NCBI GenBank assembly: GCA_040403315.1
Contig: JBBAKX010000002.1
Span: 124,001-188,000 of the forward strand
DNA: 64,000 nucleotides
DNA from: CAMCXT01 sp040403315
Lineage (GTDB): Bacteria > Bacteroidota > Bacteroidia > M30B66
Direction: 5' to 3'
The first letter of the stretch is position 1. Every line of letters begins with the position of its first letter. Shown here in pieces: positions 18,608-27,900 of this stretch. The notes beneath the pieces are model-generated. The model searched no databases. It was given only the letters and a program-made list of their open reading frames with translations, and was not told the DNA's origin. The position numbers and the translations under genes were made by a program.

Positions 18608-19539
18608 GAAAGGCTTTAATCACTGTAATGTTGACCGTACCCGCATTGATAGGGTACGGTCAATATTCATCGGTAAGTTTGAAGCTAGGTTTGTTTAAAC
18701 CTGAATCTGTAGAGCCTGAATCTCCAAGATACTATCAGGCTGGTATTGATTACCGTACATTTCTAGCCAGTTTTGGGACAGATAATTTAGCGATAGATTT
18801 TGGGGTTGGTGTTTCGATAAACTCAATTTATTCGCGAGAGTCGCTTACAAGTGCTAATAGTTTTACAGATGTCTCTCAGGAACTTCTTTACAGCAGTCAG
18901 AATGAGAATGAGTTAAATTACTCTAGTGATATAACTTCTTCATACTTCATATCAACTAATAGCTTGCAGGTAGGACATACAATTAATTTTAAGCTACATC
19001 CAAAGTTTAGAATTAGTGCTTTCTACGGTTTAGGAATCGGATCCACATACGTTGGCTCTAAAGTTCAATTTTCAAATGGTAGTTACTCAGGTTCGGGTAA
19101 TGTGAACAATATTGCTGAAGAGCTAAATAGCAGTAACACCCAAGGGTATTTTTACCTAATTGACAACAAGGATTTACCAACCTTTAAGCTTACTACAATT
19201 GAAAAGGTAAAGAATTCGCAATTGTACAGCTTTACTCGAAATTCTAATTTTGAAATTGGTTTAGAATACGATTTAACCGAGACGATTAGCTTAGGTTTTT
19301 GTATGGGTTTCTTTAATTCTTATACCGGAAACCTTGTAAGACAGGGTGCAACCAAATTAAAAGGTTCAACACTGTCATATCAATCGCAAGGCGAGACTCC
19401 AACTATAAATGGCGATGAGAAATTCTCAAAAACTTTATCTCCAGCAGATGGAGCTAATGACAATTTCAAATGGTTTGAATCGGGCAGTCCTATAAAACTG
19501 GGAAATAGTCAATTGATTAAATTAACAATTTACTTGTAA
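18604..19539 (+). CDS. outer-membrane beta-barrel-like protein
   Basis: 311 residues from GTG 18604, which overlaps the preceding TGA (GTGA). Signal peptide to about residue 19 (TVPALIGYGQ). The body alternates strands and Gly/aromatic turns (ISAFYGLGIGSTYVG, LGFCMGFFNSYTG) and ends ...LIKLTIYL, a barrel-like pattern. No specific family. Intact, unlike both neighbours. Its placement between lipoproteins and an FN3 lipoprotein suggests a cell-envelope assembly or attachment cluster. Confidence 0.65.
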   Translation: MRKALITVMLTVPALIGYGQYSSVSLKLGLFKPESVEPESPRYYQAGIDYRTFLASFGTDNLAIDFGVGVSINSIYSRESLTSANSFTDVSQELLYSSQNENELNYSSDITSSYFISTNSLQVGHTINFKLHPKFRISAFYGLGIGSTYVGSKVQFSNGSYSGSGNVNNIAEELNSSNTQGYFYLIDNKDLPTFKLTTIEKVKNSQLYSFTRNSNFEIGLEYDLTETISLGFCMGFFNSYTGNLVRQGATKLKGSTLSYQSQGETPTINGDEKFSKTLSPADGANDNFKWFESGSPIKLGNSQLIKLTIYL

Positions 19540-19545
19540 TTCGAA

Positions 19546-20959
19546 ATGAGAAATTTAAAGATTGTAAGTAGCTCAGTATTCTTTTTCTGGGTGTTGCTAA
19601 CATTAACAGGTTGTAAAAAGGAAAAGCCTGAAGACACTACGCCTTTTATCGTAACTTCAAAAACAGTAGAAGTATATACGAATTTTGCAAATGTTGGAGG
19701 GAATGTGACTTCTGATGGTGGAGCCCCAATAACTGAAAAAGGTATTTGTTACAGCACGAGCTCAAATCCTGACATCAATTCAACTGTTGTTTTGTCCAAC
19801 TCACAGCTTGGTGGATTTGAAGTTGATTTGGTTAATCTAACCCCACAAACCAATTACTTTGCTAGAGCTTTTGCTAAAAATAAAAATGGTGTTTCTTATG
19901 GAAATACAGTTTCTTTTACCACATCGGCTCCTGATATCACCATTGAACTTCCAACGGTAACCACCGGAGACATTCTATCAATAACAGTTCAAAGTGCAAT
20001 AGGATCTGGAAATATAATTTCAGATGGCGGTGGTGCTATAATTTCAAGGGGTTTGTGCTGGTCAACGCAACAAAATCCCACTTTGTCAAATCCAAATATT
20101 ACTGGAGGCACGTCAACTGGAACATTTAACCTAACGATGAACAATTTAACTCCGTCAACAACTTACTATGTAAGGGCTTTTGCAACAAACGCTGCAGGGA
20201 CTTCCTTCGGTACTAATAGAACATTCACTACACTAGCTCCTAATCCATCCATAGAGCCTTAAAAGTGACCACAGGAAACATAACTTCTATAACAGCTCAA
20301 GATGCATTAGGATCGGGAAACATAACTTCAGATGGTGGTGGTGCAATTATTTCAAGAGGGTTATGTTGGTCAACGCAACAAAATCCCACTTTGTCAAATC
20401 CAAATGTTACTGGAGGCACGTCGACTGGAACATTTAACCTAACGATGAACAATTTAACTCCGTCAACAACTTACTATGTAAAAGCTTTCGCAGCAAACGC
20501 TGCAGGAACTTCCTACGGCAATCAGATAACATTCACCACAATAGCCGATGAACAGCTTTTATTTGATTTTGATGAACCTTGTGACGCAGACGTATTGCCG
20601 AATCTTTCTTTAATTTATATCGTTGATAATTTGAATGCCACTCAATCGAATATTCAGCGGGCAATCCAAGCTGCGGTGGAAGTGTTTTTAATGATATTTG
20701 GATAAAATTTCAAGCGCCAATTGGTGGTGATATTACAATAACTACCGCTGCTGGAACAATTACTGACGCCGCTATAGCGATTTATTCTGAAAACAGCGAT
20801 TGTAATAACTTAATACAGATCGGTTGTGTTGATGACCTTCCTACTAATACTATGCCTAGCATCGTATTTTCAGCAAATGTAGGTCAAATTTACTACATTC
20901 GACTTTGGGAGTATGGTGGAGATAATGAAGGCGATTTTTATATCAGTCTTACATATTGA
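19546..20959 (+). pseudogene. fibronectin-type-III-repeat lipoprotein, two frameshifts
   Basis: Lipoprotein signal (LTLTGC), three FN3-like repeats of the 'SDGGAxIxxRGLCWSTxxNP' type, then a DEPCDADVLP/PSCGG-like C-terminal beta domain ending DNEGDFYISLTY at TGA 20957. The frame breaks twice. Near 20259-20264, CCT TAA AAG should be CCT TTA AAA G (one T lost); the repeat period drops from 309 to 308 bases. Near 20664-20668 one base is lost before CCA AGC TGC GGT. The repaired protein is about 471 residues. The last two repeats are nearly identical at DNA level. Surface or adhesion role inferred from FN3 content. Confidence 0.75.
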
Positions 20960-20996
20960 TTCATTCCAATAAAACAGCTTTATTGTTCCAAACTTA

Positions 20997-21080
20997 AATA
21001 AGCTGCCAGATAAACCATTGTTGGTTTGTGGAAGAATTCAAATCCCCGCTTCGGTTCAAACTGGAGCGGGGATTTTTTTT
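20997..21080 (+). repeat. direct repeat DR2, copy of the giant-gene 3' end
   Basis: About 80% identical to DR1 (17071-17152), with AATAAGCTGCCAGAT, TTGTTGGTTTGTGG and the same terminator. It lies 38 bases after the FN3 gene stop and contains the stop-proximal bases of a T9SS gene that is not present here. Together DR1 and DR2 bracket the lipoprotein/OMP/FN3 cluster. Confidence 0.7.
21041..21080 (+). terminator. rho-independent terminator
   Basis: Perfect 10-bp stem AATCCCCGCT (21041-21050) / AGCGGGGATT (21065-21074), 14-base loop, followed by T8. A cleaner version of the terminator at 17115. Confidence 0.85.
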
Positions 21081-21130
21081 TGCAATAGAGATTGTTTATT
21101 CAAAAATGTTTTACATTTACACCATTATCA

Positions 21131-21203
21131 AGATCCACTGCGGGTGGAACCAACCGAGCCGAAGGGCCGCGGTGGTAAAAAGATGAGGGCCGGGCGCCAA
21201 AAT
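21131..21203. other. GC-rich structured island in AT-rich spacer
   Basis: About 70 bases rich in G and C (GGGCCGCGG, GAGGGCCGGGCGCC) within AT-rich DNA, with several possible short stems and no coding sense. Downstream, TTTTTCCGCTG (about 21224) resembles the 3' box of the interspersed palindromic elements at 46934 and 58156. Relationship uncertain. The remainder of 21081-21316 shows nothing else. Confidence 0.35.
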
Positions 21204-21316
21204 AAACTTAAGCCTCCCCTTTTTCCGCTGTTAGTCTCGATGTGCACCGCATGATCGATGATTTTTCATTTGGTATTGTGCGTGTGTTCAACTCGAAACA
21301 ATTAAAACCAAATACC

Positions 21317-21505
21317 ATGAACACAAAGAAAAACAGCAAGGAAATTCCAACCGAAAAATTGGAAAACAAAGATTAAAATAAAGAATCTTTGGGCGAAAAT
21401 GAACTTCCTCCGAAATCAACTGAAGAAATCAATTTGAAGGACACTCCTTATTCTACCAAGGGAATTGGAGAGATCACTGTTACATTCATTAAAAGACGCA
21501 GATAG
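21317..21505 (+). pseudogene. short peptide gene (62 codons) with in-frame TAA
   Basis: ATG 21317 opens MNTKKNSKEIPTEKLENKD, then TAA at 21374-21376. The same frame continues at once as NKESLGENELPPKSTEEINL, then KDTPYSTKGIGEITVTFIKR, to TAG 21503. The charged leader followed by a GIGEITVTF tail resembles small precursor-like or regulatory peptides. I cannot assign a family. Possibilities are a nonsense mutation in a 62-residue gene or a 19-residue peptide. The AACACC-ATG context is the same type as that of the 21732 gene. Confidence 0.4.
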
Positions 21506-21527
21506 CTTTCTATTAGAAGAAGTATAA

Positions 21528-21599
21528 TTGGGTAAGTAATTAAATTGATGATTTTATTTGGAATTATTCAAGCCATTAAAATCATCAATGCTTACTCAA
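21528..21599. repeat. 72-base interrupted inverted repeat
   Basis: Outer arms TTGGGTAAG (21528-21536) and CTTACTCAA (21591-21599) pair over 9 bp with one G/T pair. Inner arms ATTGATGATTTTA (21544-21556) and TAAAATCATCAAT (21577-21589) pair perfectly over 13 bp. There is a 7-base bulge and a 20-base loop. No T-tract follows, so it is not a typical terminator. Located between the short-peptide gene and the 21732 gene; the rest of that spacer is featureless. Confidence 0.6.
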
Positions 21600-21731
21600 T
21601 TTATCGAACTTCTGGAACCTTCAGCAATCTTCATCAATCATCGTATTAAATGCGAAACACATGCCTATTCAATTTAATAGATGGAAATGAAACGCCCTCA
21701 TTTTAATTATTAAAAACAAAAAATCAACACC

Positions 21732-22289
21732 ATGAAAAATCAACATCAAATAGATCCAAGCATAGAAAATCAAGCAAAAAACTACTTGACAGAATGCGCC
21801 AACGATAATAAACTAACCGAACAAGAGCGCTACGAGCTTTCAAGATTGCTAAAAAAAGCGCTTACTCCATCAAATGAAATACTAATGGCTGTTGGTGAAG
21901 AGGAAATCCTTAATTCGGACATAATTGTCAATCTACCTGATTCTTACGTGTTAGGAAACTCGCCTTCAACCTCCTTTGGTGGTCGCTTTACAACTGTATC
22001 GTATAATTTAGGGCAGATGTATGGCAATTATTTGATTGACAACAATACAAGAGAAGTAAATGAAGAATCATTTAACAACTTCCTAAACAATGCAGGCCTC
22101 CCTCCGAACCTTCTAGAAAAACCCACTGTTTTAACACATTTTTTAACGGCATTTTTAGATGATCCACTTGAAATTCTGCTGAATTATAAAATTATAATCA
22201 AAAAAATAGGTGATCCAACATATAAATTAATATTAACAGGCGTAAATGAAGTTCTACAAGACAGTTTGAAAAATCAAAATAGTAATTGA
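21732..22289 (+). CDS. hypothetical cytosolic protein
   Basis: 185 residues, no signal peptide, helical and acidic. The N-terminal part (IENQAKNYLTECANDNKLTE, then QERYELSRLLKKAL) looks like an EF-hand-like or four-helix start. A central stretch is more polar (YVLGNSPSTSFGGRF). No family recognised. Start ATG 21732 is preceded by AAAAAATCAACACC, as is common in this phylum, which often lacks Shine-Dalgarno sites. A bidirectional terminator stands about 250 bases downstream. Confidence 0.55.
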   Translation: MKNQHQIDPSIENQAKNYLTECANDNKLTEQERYELSRLLKKALTPSNEILMAVGEEEILNSDIIVNLPDSYVLGNSPSTSFGGRFTTVSYNLGQMYGNYLIDNNTREVNEESFNNFLNNAGLPPNLLEKPTVLTHFLTAFLDDPLEILLNYKIIIKKIGDPTYKLILTGVNEVLQDSLKNQNSN

Positions 22290-22536
22290 TTTTGCTTGCT
22301 TAAAGGTCATTTTTAGGAAAATGAAAAAAGATGTTTGAGTGGGTTGTCAAAAAAAATGCTGAAAGCTCAAAATTTCTTCAGATTGTCATTCAATCTTTAT
22401 CTAAATAAATCACTATAAATAGTGATTGACTGAACAACGCCAAACAAGTAAAATTGCACTTGTGATTGTGACGCTAACTTAATGCTAATTGGTTCTATCC
22501 CATGAACGATTAGTAATTATTAATTAAACATATTAA

Positions 22537-22565
22537 AAGGCCCGATAAACTCGGGCCTTATTATT
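22537..22565. terminator. bidirectional rho-independent terminator
   Basis: Perfect 9-bp stem AAGGCCCGA (22537-22545) / TCGGGCCTT (22551-22559), loop TAAAC, with T/A-rich flanks on both sides (ATTATTTT downstream, TAATATG-like on the other strand). It separates the plus-strand gene ending at 22289 from the minus-strand cupin gene ending at 22580. The rest of 22290-22536 holds no feature I can support. Confidence 0.8.
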
Positions 22566-22579
22566 TTGATACCACGCTC

Positions 22580-23350
22580 CTACTCTTCTTTTAATCTGGC
22601 AGTTTTTAGGTAATTTCCTGTGAATGATTTTCCTGTGATGCCAAAATCTGCAACAGCAAGGAAGACCATTTCTGAGTCTGAAGTATTCATGGATTGGTGC
22701 ATACACCAACGAGGGATGAAGACGAAATCGCCAGACTTTACAGGCACTCTAAGATCATCAATTTTTACGATGCCATTTCCTGAAAGGAAGATAAAAACGG
22801 TTTCGTGCGCATGTTTGTGCAATTCATTGTTTTTCCCAGGAGGAATTCGAACAATACGTGGATCGAGAATTTGAAGCGGAAAAGGGAGAATATCAACTGT
22901 GAAATCGATATTCAATTTTTCGTTCTTGTTGTTGTATAGTCCTGTTAATCGAGCATCTTCCAATGATGAGCAGAAGTCTTCAACTTGGCTGGAATGCGTT
23001 AACGATTTTCGTTCGTTAATCTTTTGAGACAAGCTTGCGTTGCGTTTCCATTGGAAATAGCCATACAATTGATCGAGCAAAGGATATAATTCAGGGCTGA
23101 GCGATGAATGGGATTCGGTATTCTTGTGCGTGAAGTAATCGATGTATTCCTCAACCAGTACTTTCCCTTCGCGAGATGCATGTGCGAACAAATAAAACGC
23201 TGAAAATGCGGGTGCGATTTCGAGCGGATTAGGCCACTTTAATTCGGTTAAACAATCCTTAACGTAATTAAAACCGTGTTCAATTTCATCAAGTTCTTCC
23301 TTAGTAAACCAATGACTCCGAAAAGACTGAATGAATAAATCAGCCAACAT
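22580..23350 (-). CDS. cupin-domain protein with helical N-terminal domain
   Basis: 256 residues. Residues 1-125 are helical and unrecognised (EIEHGFNYVKDCLTELKW). The C-terminal 90 residues are a cupin: motif 1 ELHKHAHETVFIFLSGNG (His/His/Glu metal ligands) and motif 2 GDFVFIPRWCMHQSMN (third His). Cupins of this kind bind Fe, Mn or Ni and act as dioxygenases, isomerases or sensors. The start (ATG 23350) overlaps the stop of the upstream diiron-enzyme gene by 11 bases, so the two are almost certainly made together. The substrate is unknown. Confidence 0.8.
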   Translation of the reverse strand: MLADLFIQSFRSHWFTKEELDEIEHGFNYVKDCLTELKWPNPLEIAPAFSAFYLFAHASREGKVLVEEYIDYFTHKNTESHSSLSPELYPLLDQLYGYFQWKRNASLSQKINERKSLTHSSQVEDFCSSLEDARLTGLYNNKNEKLNIDFTVDILPFPLQILDPRIVRIPPGKNNELHKHAHETVFIFLSGNGIVKIDDLRVPVKSGDFVFIPRWCMHQSMNTSDSEMVFLAVADFGITGKSFTGNYLKTARLKEE

Positions 23351-24077
23351 ATTGTTCGCTATTTACTTGAGCAGCGCGTTCCATCATGCCATCCCAATAG
23401 GATGCTCTTAGGTTTAACGCCATGATCATACCTTTGCGTAAATCATGAAAAGCTTGTGCATTGTCGGCTGATAATTCTTCTGCAATTCTCAAAAGCGTTT
23501 TACCATGTTCATCATCCACCTCGGTGTGAAGAGGGAAAAACACATAGTCTTTCAACGCAAGGTCTGTATGGTTTTCGATAGCTCCAATGATATCCTTGTA
23601 AATAAATTTTACGATGGCTTCTGTGCCCAAACCAATGGCACCAATGGCAACTGCGAGATTTCCATGCTGAATGAGCGAAAGGAATGATTCACGCCAAATT
23701 TCTACTTCAATGGATGGTTTCTGATTGGTATCGCAACCCATTGCTGCTTGAAATCGCTTGAACAATAGAGGATGAGGAATACCTTGAACCCATTCATCTT
23801 CGATGCCAAGTGCGCGAATTGCATCGAGGTCTTCTTCATGAAGGTTTCCACTTTCTTCTGATAAGTTATCAAGCAAAGCAGTTCTGTGATCTACTCTTTC
23901 CATTTTCGAAATAACCGCAGTTAAATAGCGAGGAAACCAAGCACTGTAATGCGAATATTCAGAGGCAAAATCCTTCAAAATTAGATTCATGTCTTGAAAA
24001 TCTCCGTTTCGAAGAGAAGTTAGATAAGGATGTTTCACAGCTCTGTGCTGCAAGGCTTCGTTGAGTAAATTTTCCAT
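23340..24077 (-). CDS. haem-oxygenase-like diiron oxidase/oxygenase (iron-containing redox enzyme family)
   Basis: 245 residues, all helical. Putative diiron ligands are visible: E74/E75 and H80 (NLSEESGNLH), E153 (GLGTEAIVKF), and H184, D188 and H191 (FPLHTEVDDEHG). The last three match the H-x3-D-x2-H spacing of the PqqC/CADD-like haem-oxygenase-fold family. Members of this fold make N-oxides, cleave amino-acid side chains or supply cofactors such as p-aminobenzoate. First gene of a two-gene unit with the cupin protein. The reaction cannot be predicted from sequence alone. Confidence 0.82.
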   Translation of the reverse strand: MENLLNEALQHRAVKHPYLTSLRNGDFQDMNLILKDFASEYSHYSAWFPRYLTAVISKMERVDHRTALLDNLSEESGNLHEEDLDAIRALGIEDEWVQGIPHPLLFKRFQAAMGCDTNQKPSIEVEIWRESFLSLIQHGNLAVAIGAIGLGTEAIVKFIYKDIIGAIENHTDLALKDYVFFPLHTEVDDEHGKTLLRIAEELSADNAQAFHDLRKGMIMALNLRASYWDGMMERAAQVNSEQYVG

Positions 24078-24377
24078 GAGTAAAAATTAGATTAAAATCG
24101 ATTAAAGCAAAGCTTTATTGATAGGTACTAACCCTCATTTTTCAGGGATTTAATTAAATTTAGCATTAATACCTATTTGATAAATTACGCCGATCATTAA
24201 GTTCGCTCTTAATTAAAGTTAGAGCTTTTATTGATGAAATTAAATGCATGTTGAAATGGTTTATCGACGTAAAGCGCTTATAATCTACCAGATGTAAAGC
24301 ATCGCAAATGTATTCAATACTTTAATTTCTTTAATAAACTGTTTACACATGTAATTGTTCTGAATCCAACAAAAAAT
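24078..24377. other. divergent intergenic region with a TAACCCT motif
   Basis: About 300 AT-rich bases between the diiron gene (minus) and the 24378 gene (plus). They contain TAGGTACTAACCCTCA (24123-24138), similar to motifs upstream of 13275 and 17296, and a small TAAAGC-AAA-GCTTTA hairpin at about 24104. No ORF or clear -7 box found. Confidence 0.35.
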
Positions 24378-24656
24378 ATGCAGATAAAAGTTGTAAGTGG
24401 AAGAGTTGAATTAAGGCAAAAAAACGGTGTTTTGATTCGTGTAATTGGCTACTCAAATGCGATTCATGCAGAGTTTAATGATTCAAAAAATATGTTGCTA
24501 ATACTCTCTGAAACGGGCAAAGTTGAAGTTAGAACAGTAGAGGGTAATTTAATAAGCGAACTCGCATCTGCTGGCATAAAGCACGCAGCATTTTCAAGCA
24601 ATTCTATCATACTTTCGAATAAGAAAGGCGAAACAAAAGTGATCAACTACATGTGA
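24378..24656 (+). CDS. SGKVELR-type beta-repeat protein, no signal peptide
   Basis: 92 residues with repeats VVSGRVELRQKNGVLIRVIG and SETGKVEVRTVEGNLISEL, the same unit as the secreted protein at 12645-13028. It lacks a signal peptide, so it is cytosolic or is a domain whose leader has been lost. ATG 24378 follows an AT-rich leader. Function unknown. Confidence 0.6.
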   Translation: MQIKVVSGRVELRQKNGVLIRVIGYSNAIHAEFNDSKNMLLILSETGKVEVRTVEGNLISELASAGIKHAAFSSNSIILSNKKGETKVINYM

Positions 24657-24912
24657 TTAGCTTTTGAGTCGCAATAAATTATTTCAAGATAGAGCAATTT
24701 TTATAGAACTTATTTACATCTAAATGAAAGTTCTTTAACTATTAAAATACAGATTCCAGATGCTAGATTGGGCCAATGAATACGACGAAAACGATGTAAA
24801 AAAAATATAAGTGAAGTAGAAAAATAATCTATGCCAGATCATCTCACATTCGCCGCTTTCGAGTAGTTTGAATACAAAGCAATTGGTTAATTTTGGCGTT
24901 CTTAAAACCAAT

Positions 24913-27900
24913 ATGCGCCTACTCCTATTCACAATCGTTTTTTCTTGTTCAATTGCTGCAACTGCACAACGTGGTAAGCAAGGAAATATCACTGTAAATG
25001 CCGCAAACACCATTGTAAATGAATACACTTCATCAATCAGCAATGCTGTTCAAGGTGCTACAAATGTGCAAGTTGCCGCCTCAGGTTTAAATGCCAATTC
25101 GAGGTTCCCTAACACATTGCAACCTGGCGATTTGATTGTTATTGTTCAAATGCAAGGCGCAACTATTTCGTCTGGCGACAGCCCAACGTTTGGTGAAATC
25201 TTGCTTTACAACAATGCAGGAAACTATGAATGGGCTGAAGTAAAATCTATTCCTTCAAGTACATTGATCGAGCTCACTTGTGGTTTAGCCAACAACTATA
25301 TAGCCTCAGGAAAAGTTCAAGTGATTCGAGTGCCTAGATACAATACGCTCACCTTGGGCGCGGCGGCTTCGATTACAGCTCCAGCATGGAATGGCAGCAA
25401 TGGCGGCGTGGTGGTACTTGAAGCCGACCAAACGATTACCTTGAATGGAAACAATAACATTGATGTTACTGGAAAAGGTTTCCGCGGTGGGATAGATATC
25501 ACAACTGGTGTTTCTGGATATGGCGTTCAAGAATATGCTACATCGAATGCTGATTTTGCTGCCCAAAAAGGAGAAGGCATTGCAGGATTTTTAACTGAAT
25601 ATGATACGTTTGGCGGTAGATACGGACGCGCTGCTGCTGCCAATGGCGGTGGTGGAGGAAATTCGCACAATTGCGGCGGTGGCGGTGGTGCCAACGGAGG
25701 CGATCCGCTGCAATATACAGGTTTAGGTAACCCAGACAATTCAAATGCAAACTGGGCGCAAGCTTGGAATTTAGAATTTGCGGGCTTTGCAAACAGCATT
25801 TCCTCTGGTGGAGGGCGCGGTGGTTACAGTTTCTCAGGAAGTAACCAAAATGCGTTAACTACTGGACCCGTGAATTCGGCTTGGGGAGGCGATTACAGAA
25901 GAGATTATGGTGGACGTGGCGGAAGACCTTTGACTTATGCATCCAATAAAGTTTTCATGGGTGGCGGCGGTGGCGCCGGAGAAGAAAATGTCAATCAAGG
26001 TGGTGAAGGTGGCGAAGGTGGTGGAATCGTTTTGGTTCGTGCATTCGGAAATATCACCGGAACTGGGGCTATCAAAGCAAATGGTGGAAATGGCGATAAT
26101 ACTTCAGGAAACGTGTTTTCGGGTGGAAAAGATGGTGCTGGCGGAGGTGGTGGCGGAGGTGCGATTGTAATTAGAAGCAGCGGCAACATCGGATCGATCG
26201 TTATAGAAGCGAAAGGTGGAAATGGTGGAATTCAAGACGTTCCTTTTGGCGACAATGAAGCAGAAGGCCCAGGTGGTGGCGGAGGCGGAGGTTATGTTGC
26301 AGTTTCAAATGCAGTAACATCTATCAATGTAGTTGGAGGTAACAATGGCACAACCGATTCAGCGGCGATGACAGAGTTTATCCCGAACGGAGCGACACGA
26401 GGCGGAGCAGGAACCTCCACGACAGCGACTGCCTTGGAGAACTTAATGGCTTCCCCCGATACCTTATGCACTGCCGGAGACGCAGTGTTGGTGGCTGACT
26501 TGATTGCAGGCGCGACCTACAGTTGGTCTACATCGGTTTTCGGAGCCGAAGAAGGAACAGGTAACGTGCTCACCTATTCCGCGACAGCCGGGCAAACTAT
26601 GTATCTAAGTGCTTGTCCGCTCGCACAAACCATTTCGACAGTAATCGTTTTTGTTGCCCCGCCAACAGCTTATGCGGGATTGGATTTTACGCTTTGTGAG
26701 GGAGCTTCTTCTGCGCTTGTAGCGAGCTCGAACGGCGTTTTTATTTGGAACAATTCAGCATCAATTAGTGATGTAAATTCATTAACACCAGTAGTTTCTC
26801 CAGCGGTATCGGAACAATTTATTCTTCAAGCGAGCAATGCTCAAGGATGTGTTTCGGTTGATACTGTTGAAATTACTGTTCAGCCAAGATTGAACTTAAC
26901 CCTTTCGAACGATACAACTATTTGTTCGGGCGATACGATTCAAATTCAATCGAGTGGAAATGGGCTTGTTAGTTGGTCGGGATCGGCCTATTTGAGTAGT
27001 ACAAACGATGCGTCTCCATTTGTAACAGCTGCTGCTGATGCTGAATATTTTGCGTTAAGCACTGCCGATGGTTTCTGTGAAACACGCGATACAATTGCCG
27101 TTACAGTTGTTGCTAAGCCTCTGGTAAATGCAGGATTGGATCAAATTATTTGTGAAGGAACAACGGTTCAATTGGATGGTAGTTCGGATGCCACTTTTAC
27201 TTGGGACAATGTTTCATTACTCGACAATCCAACTATTTTGAACCCTGTTGCAAGTCCTAATAACAATGTAGATTTCATTCTTGTCGGGTTAAATTCGGCA
27301 GGCTGCTCATCGTTGGATACAGTTCGCATCACGGTTTATCCGCAGCTGACACTTACTGTTTCGAACGATTTAACGATTTGTTTGGGCGATACAGCGCAGA
27401 TTGTTGCGCAATCAACAGGCAATATTCAGTGGACTGGTTCAGGATATTTGAGTGATTTGAACAGTTTAACGCCTTTAATTTCTCCTTTAGCAGATGCATT
27501 GTATATTGCTGAAGTTCAAGAAGCTGGCTATTGCAATTCAAGGGATACTGTTACAGTTACTGTTGCTGCTTTACCGATTGTTGATGCAGGTATCTCAGCA
27601 CAATTATGTGCAGGAAGTAGTTGGGAACTCAATGGATTTGCAGAGGGTACTTTTGGTTGGATTGCGGATGCCACATTAACTTCTACAGATGTTTTGAATC
27701 CTTCGGTTTCCCCTGTTGTCGACACTTGGTATTATCTGCAATCAATAGATTCTAATGGATGCGAGCAGTTAGATTCAGTGTTGGTTGTTGTTGATGCGAC
27801 CTTGCAGCTATCTGTGAGTAACGATACAACTATTTGTAGTGGAGTGAGCGTTCAGCTTGCTGCGAGTGGAGCAACAGATTATACTTGGAACAATGCAGCA

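Noticed and set aside
8434..21505. Genetic-code reassignment or general stop read-through to explain in-frame stops
   Set aside because: TAG, TAA and TGA all end intact neighbouring genes normally, and frameshifts accompany the stops.
25527..26189. Antisense Pro-rich ORFs opposite the glycine-rich region
   Set aside because: Proline and histidine runs are simply the complement of GGN codons; no start context or domain.
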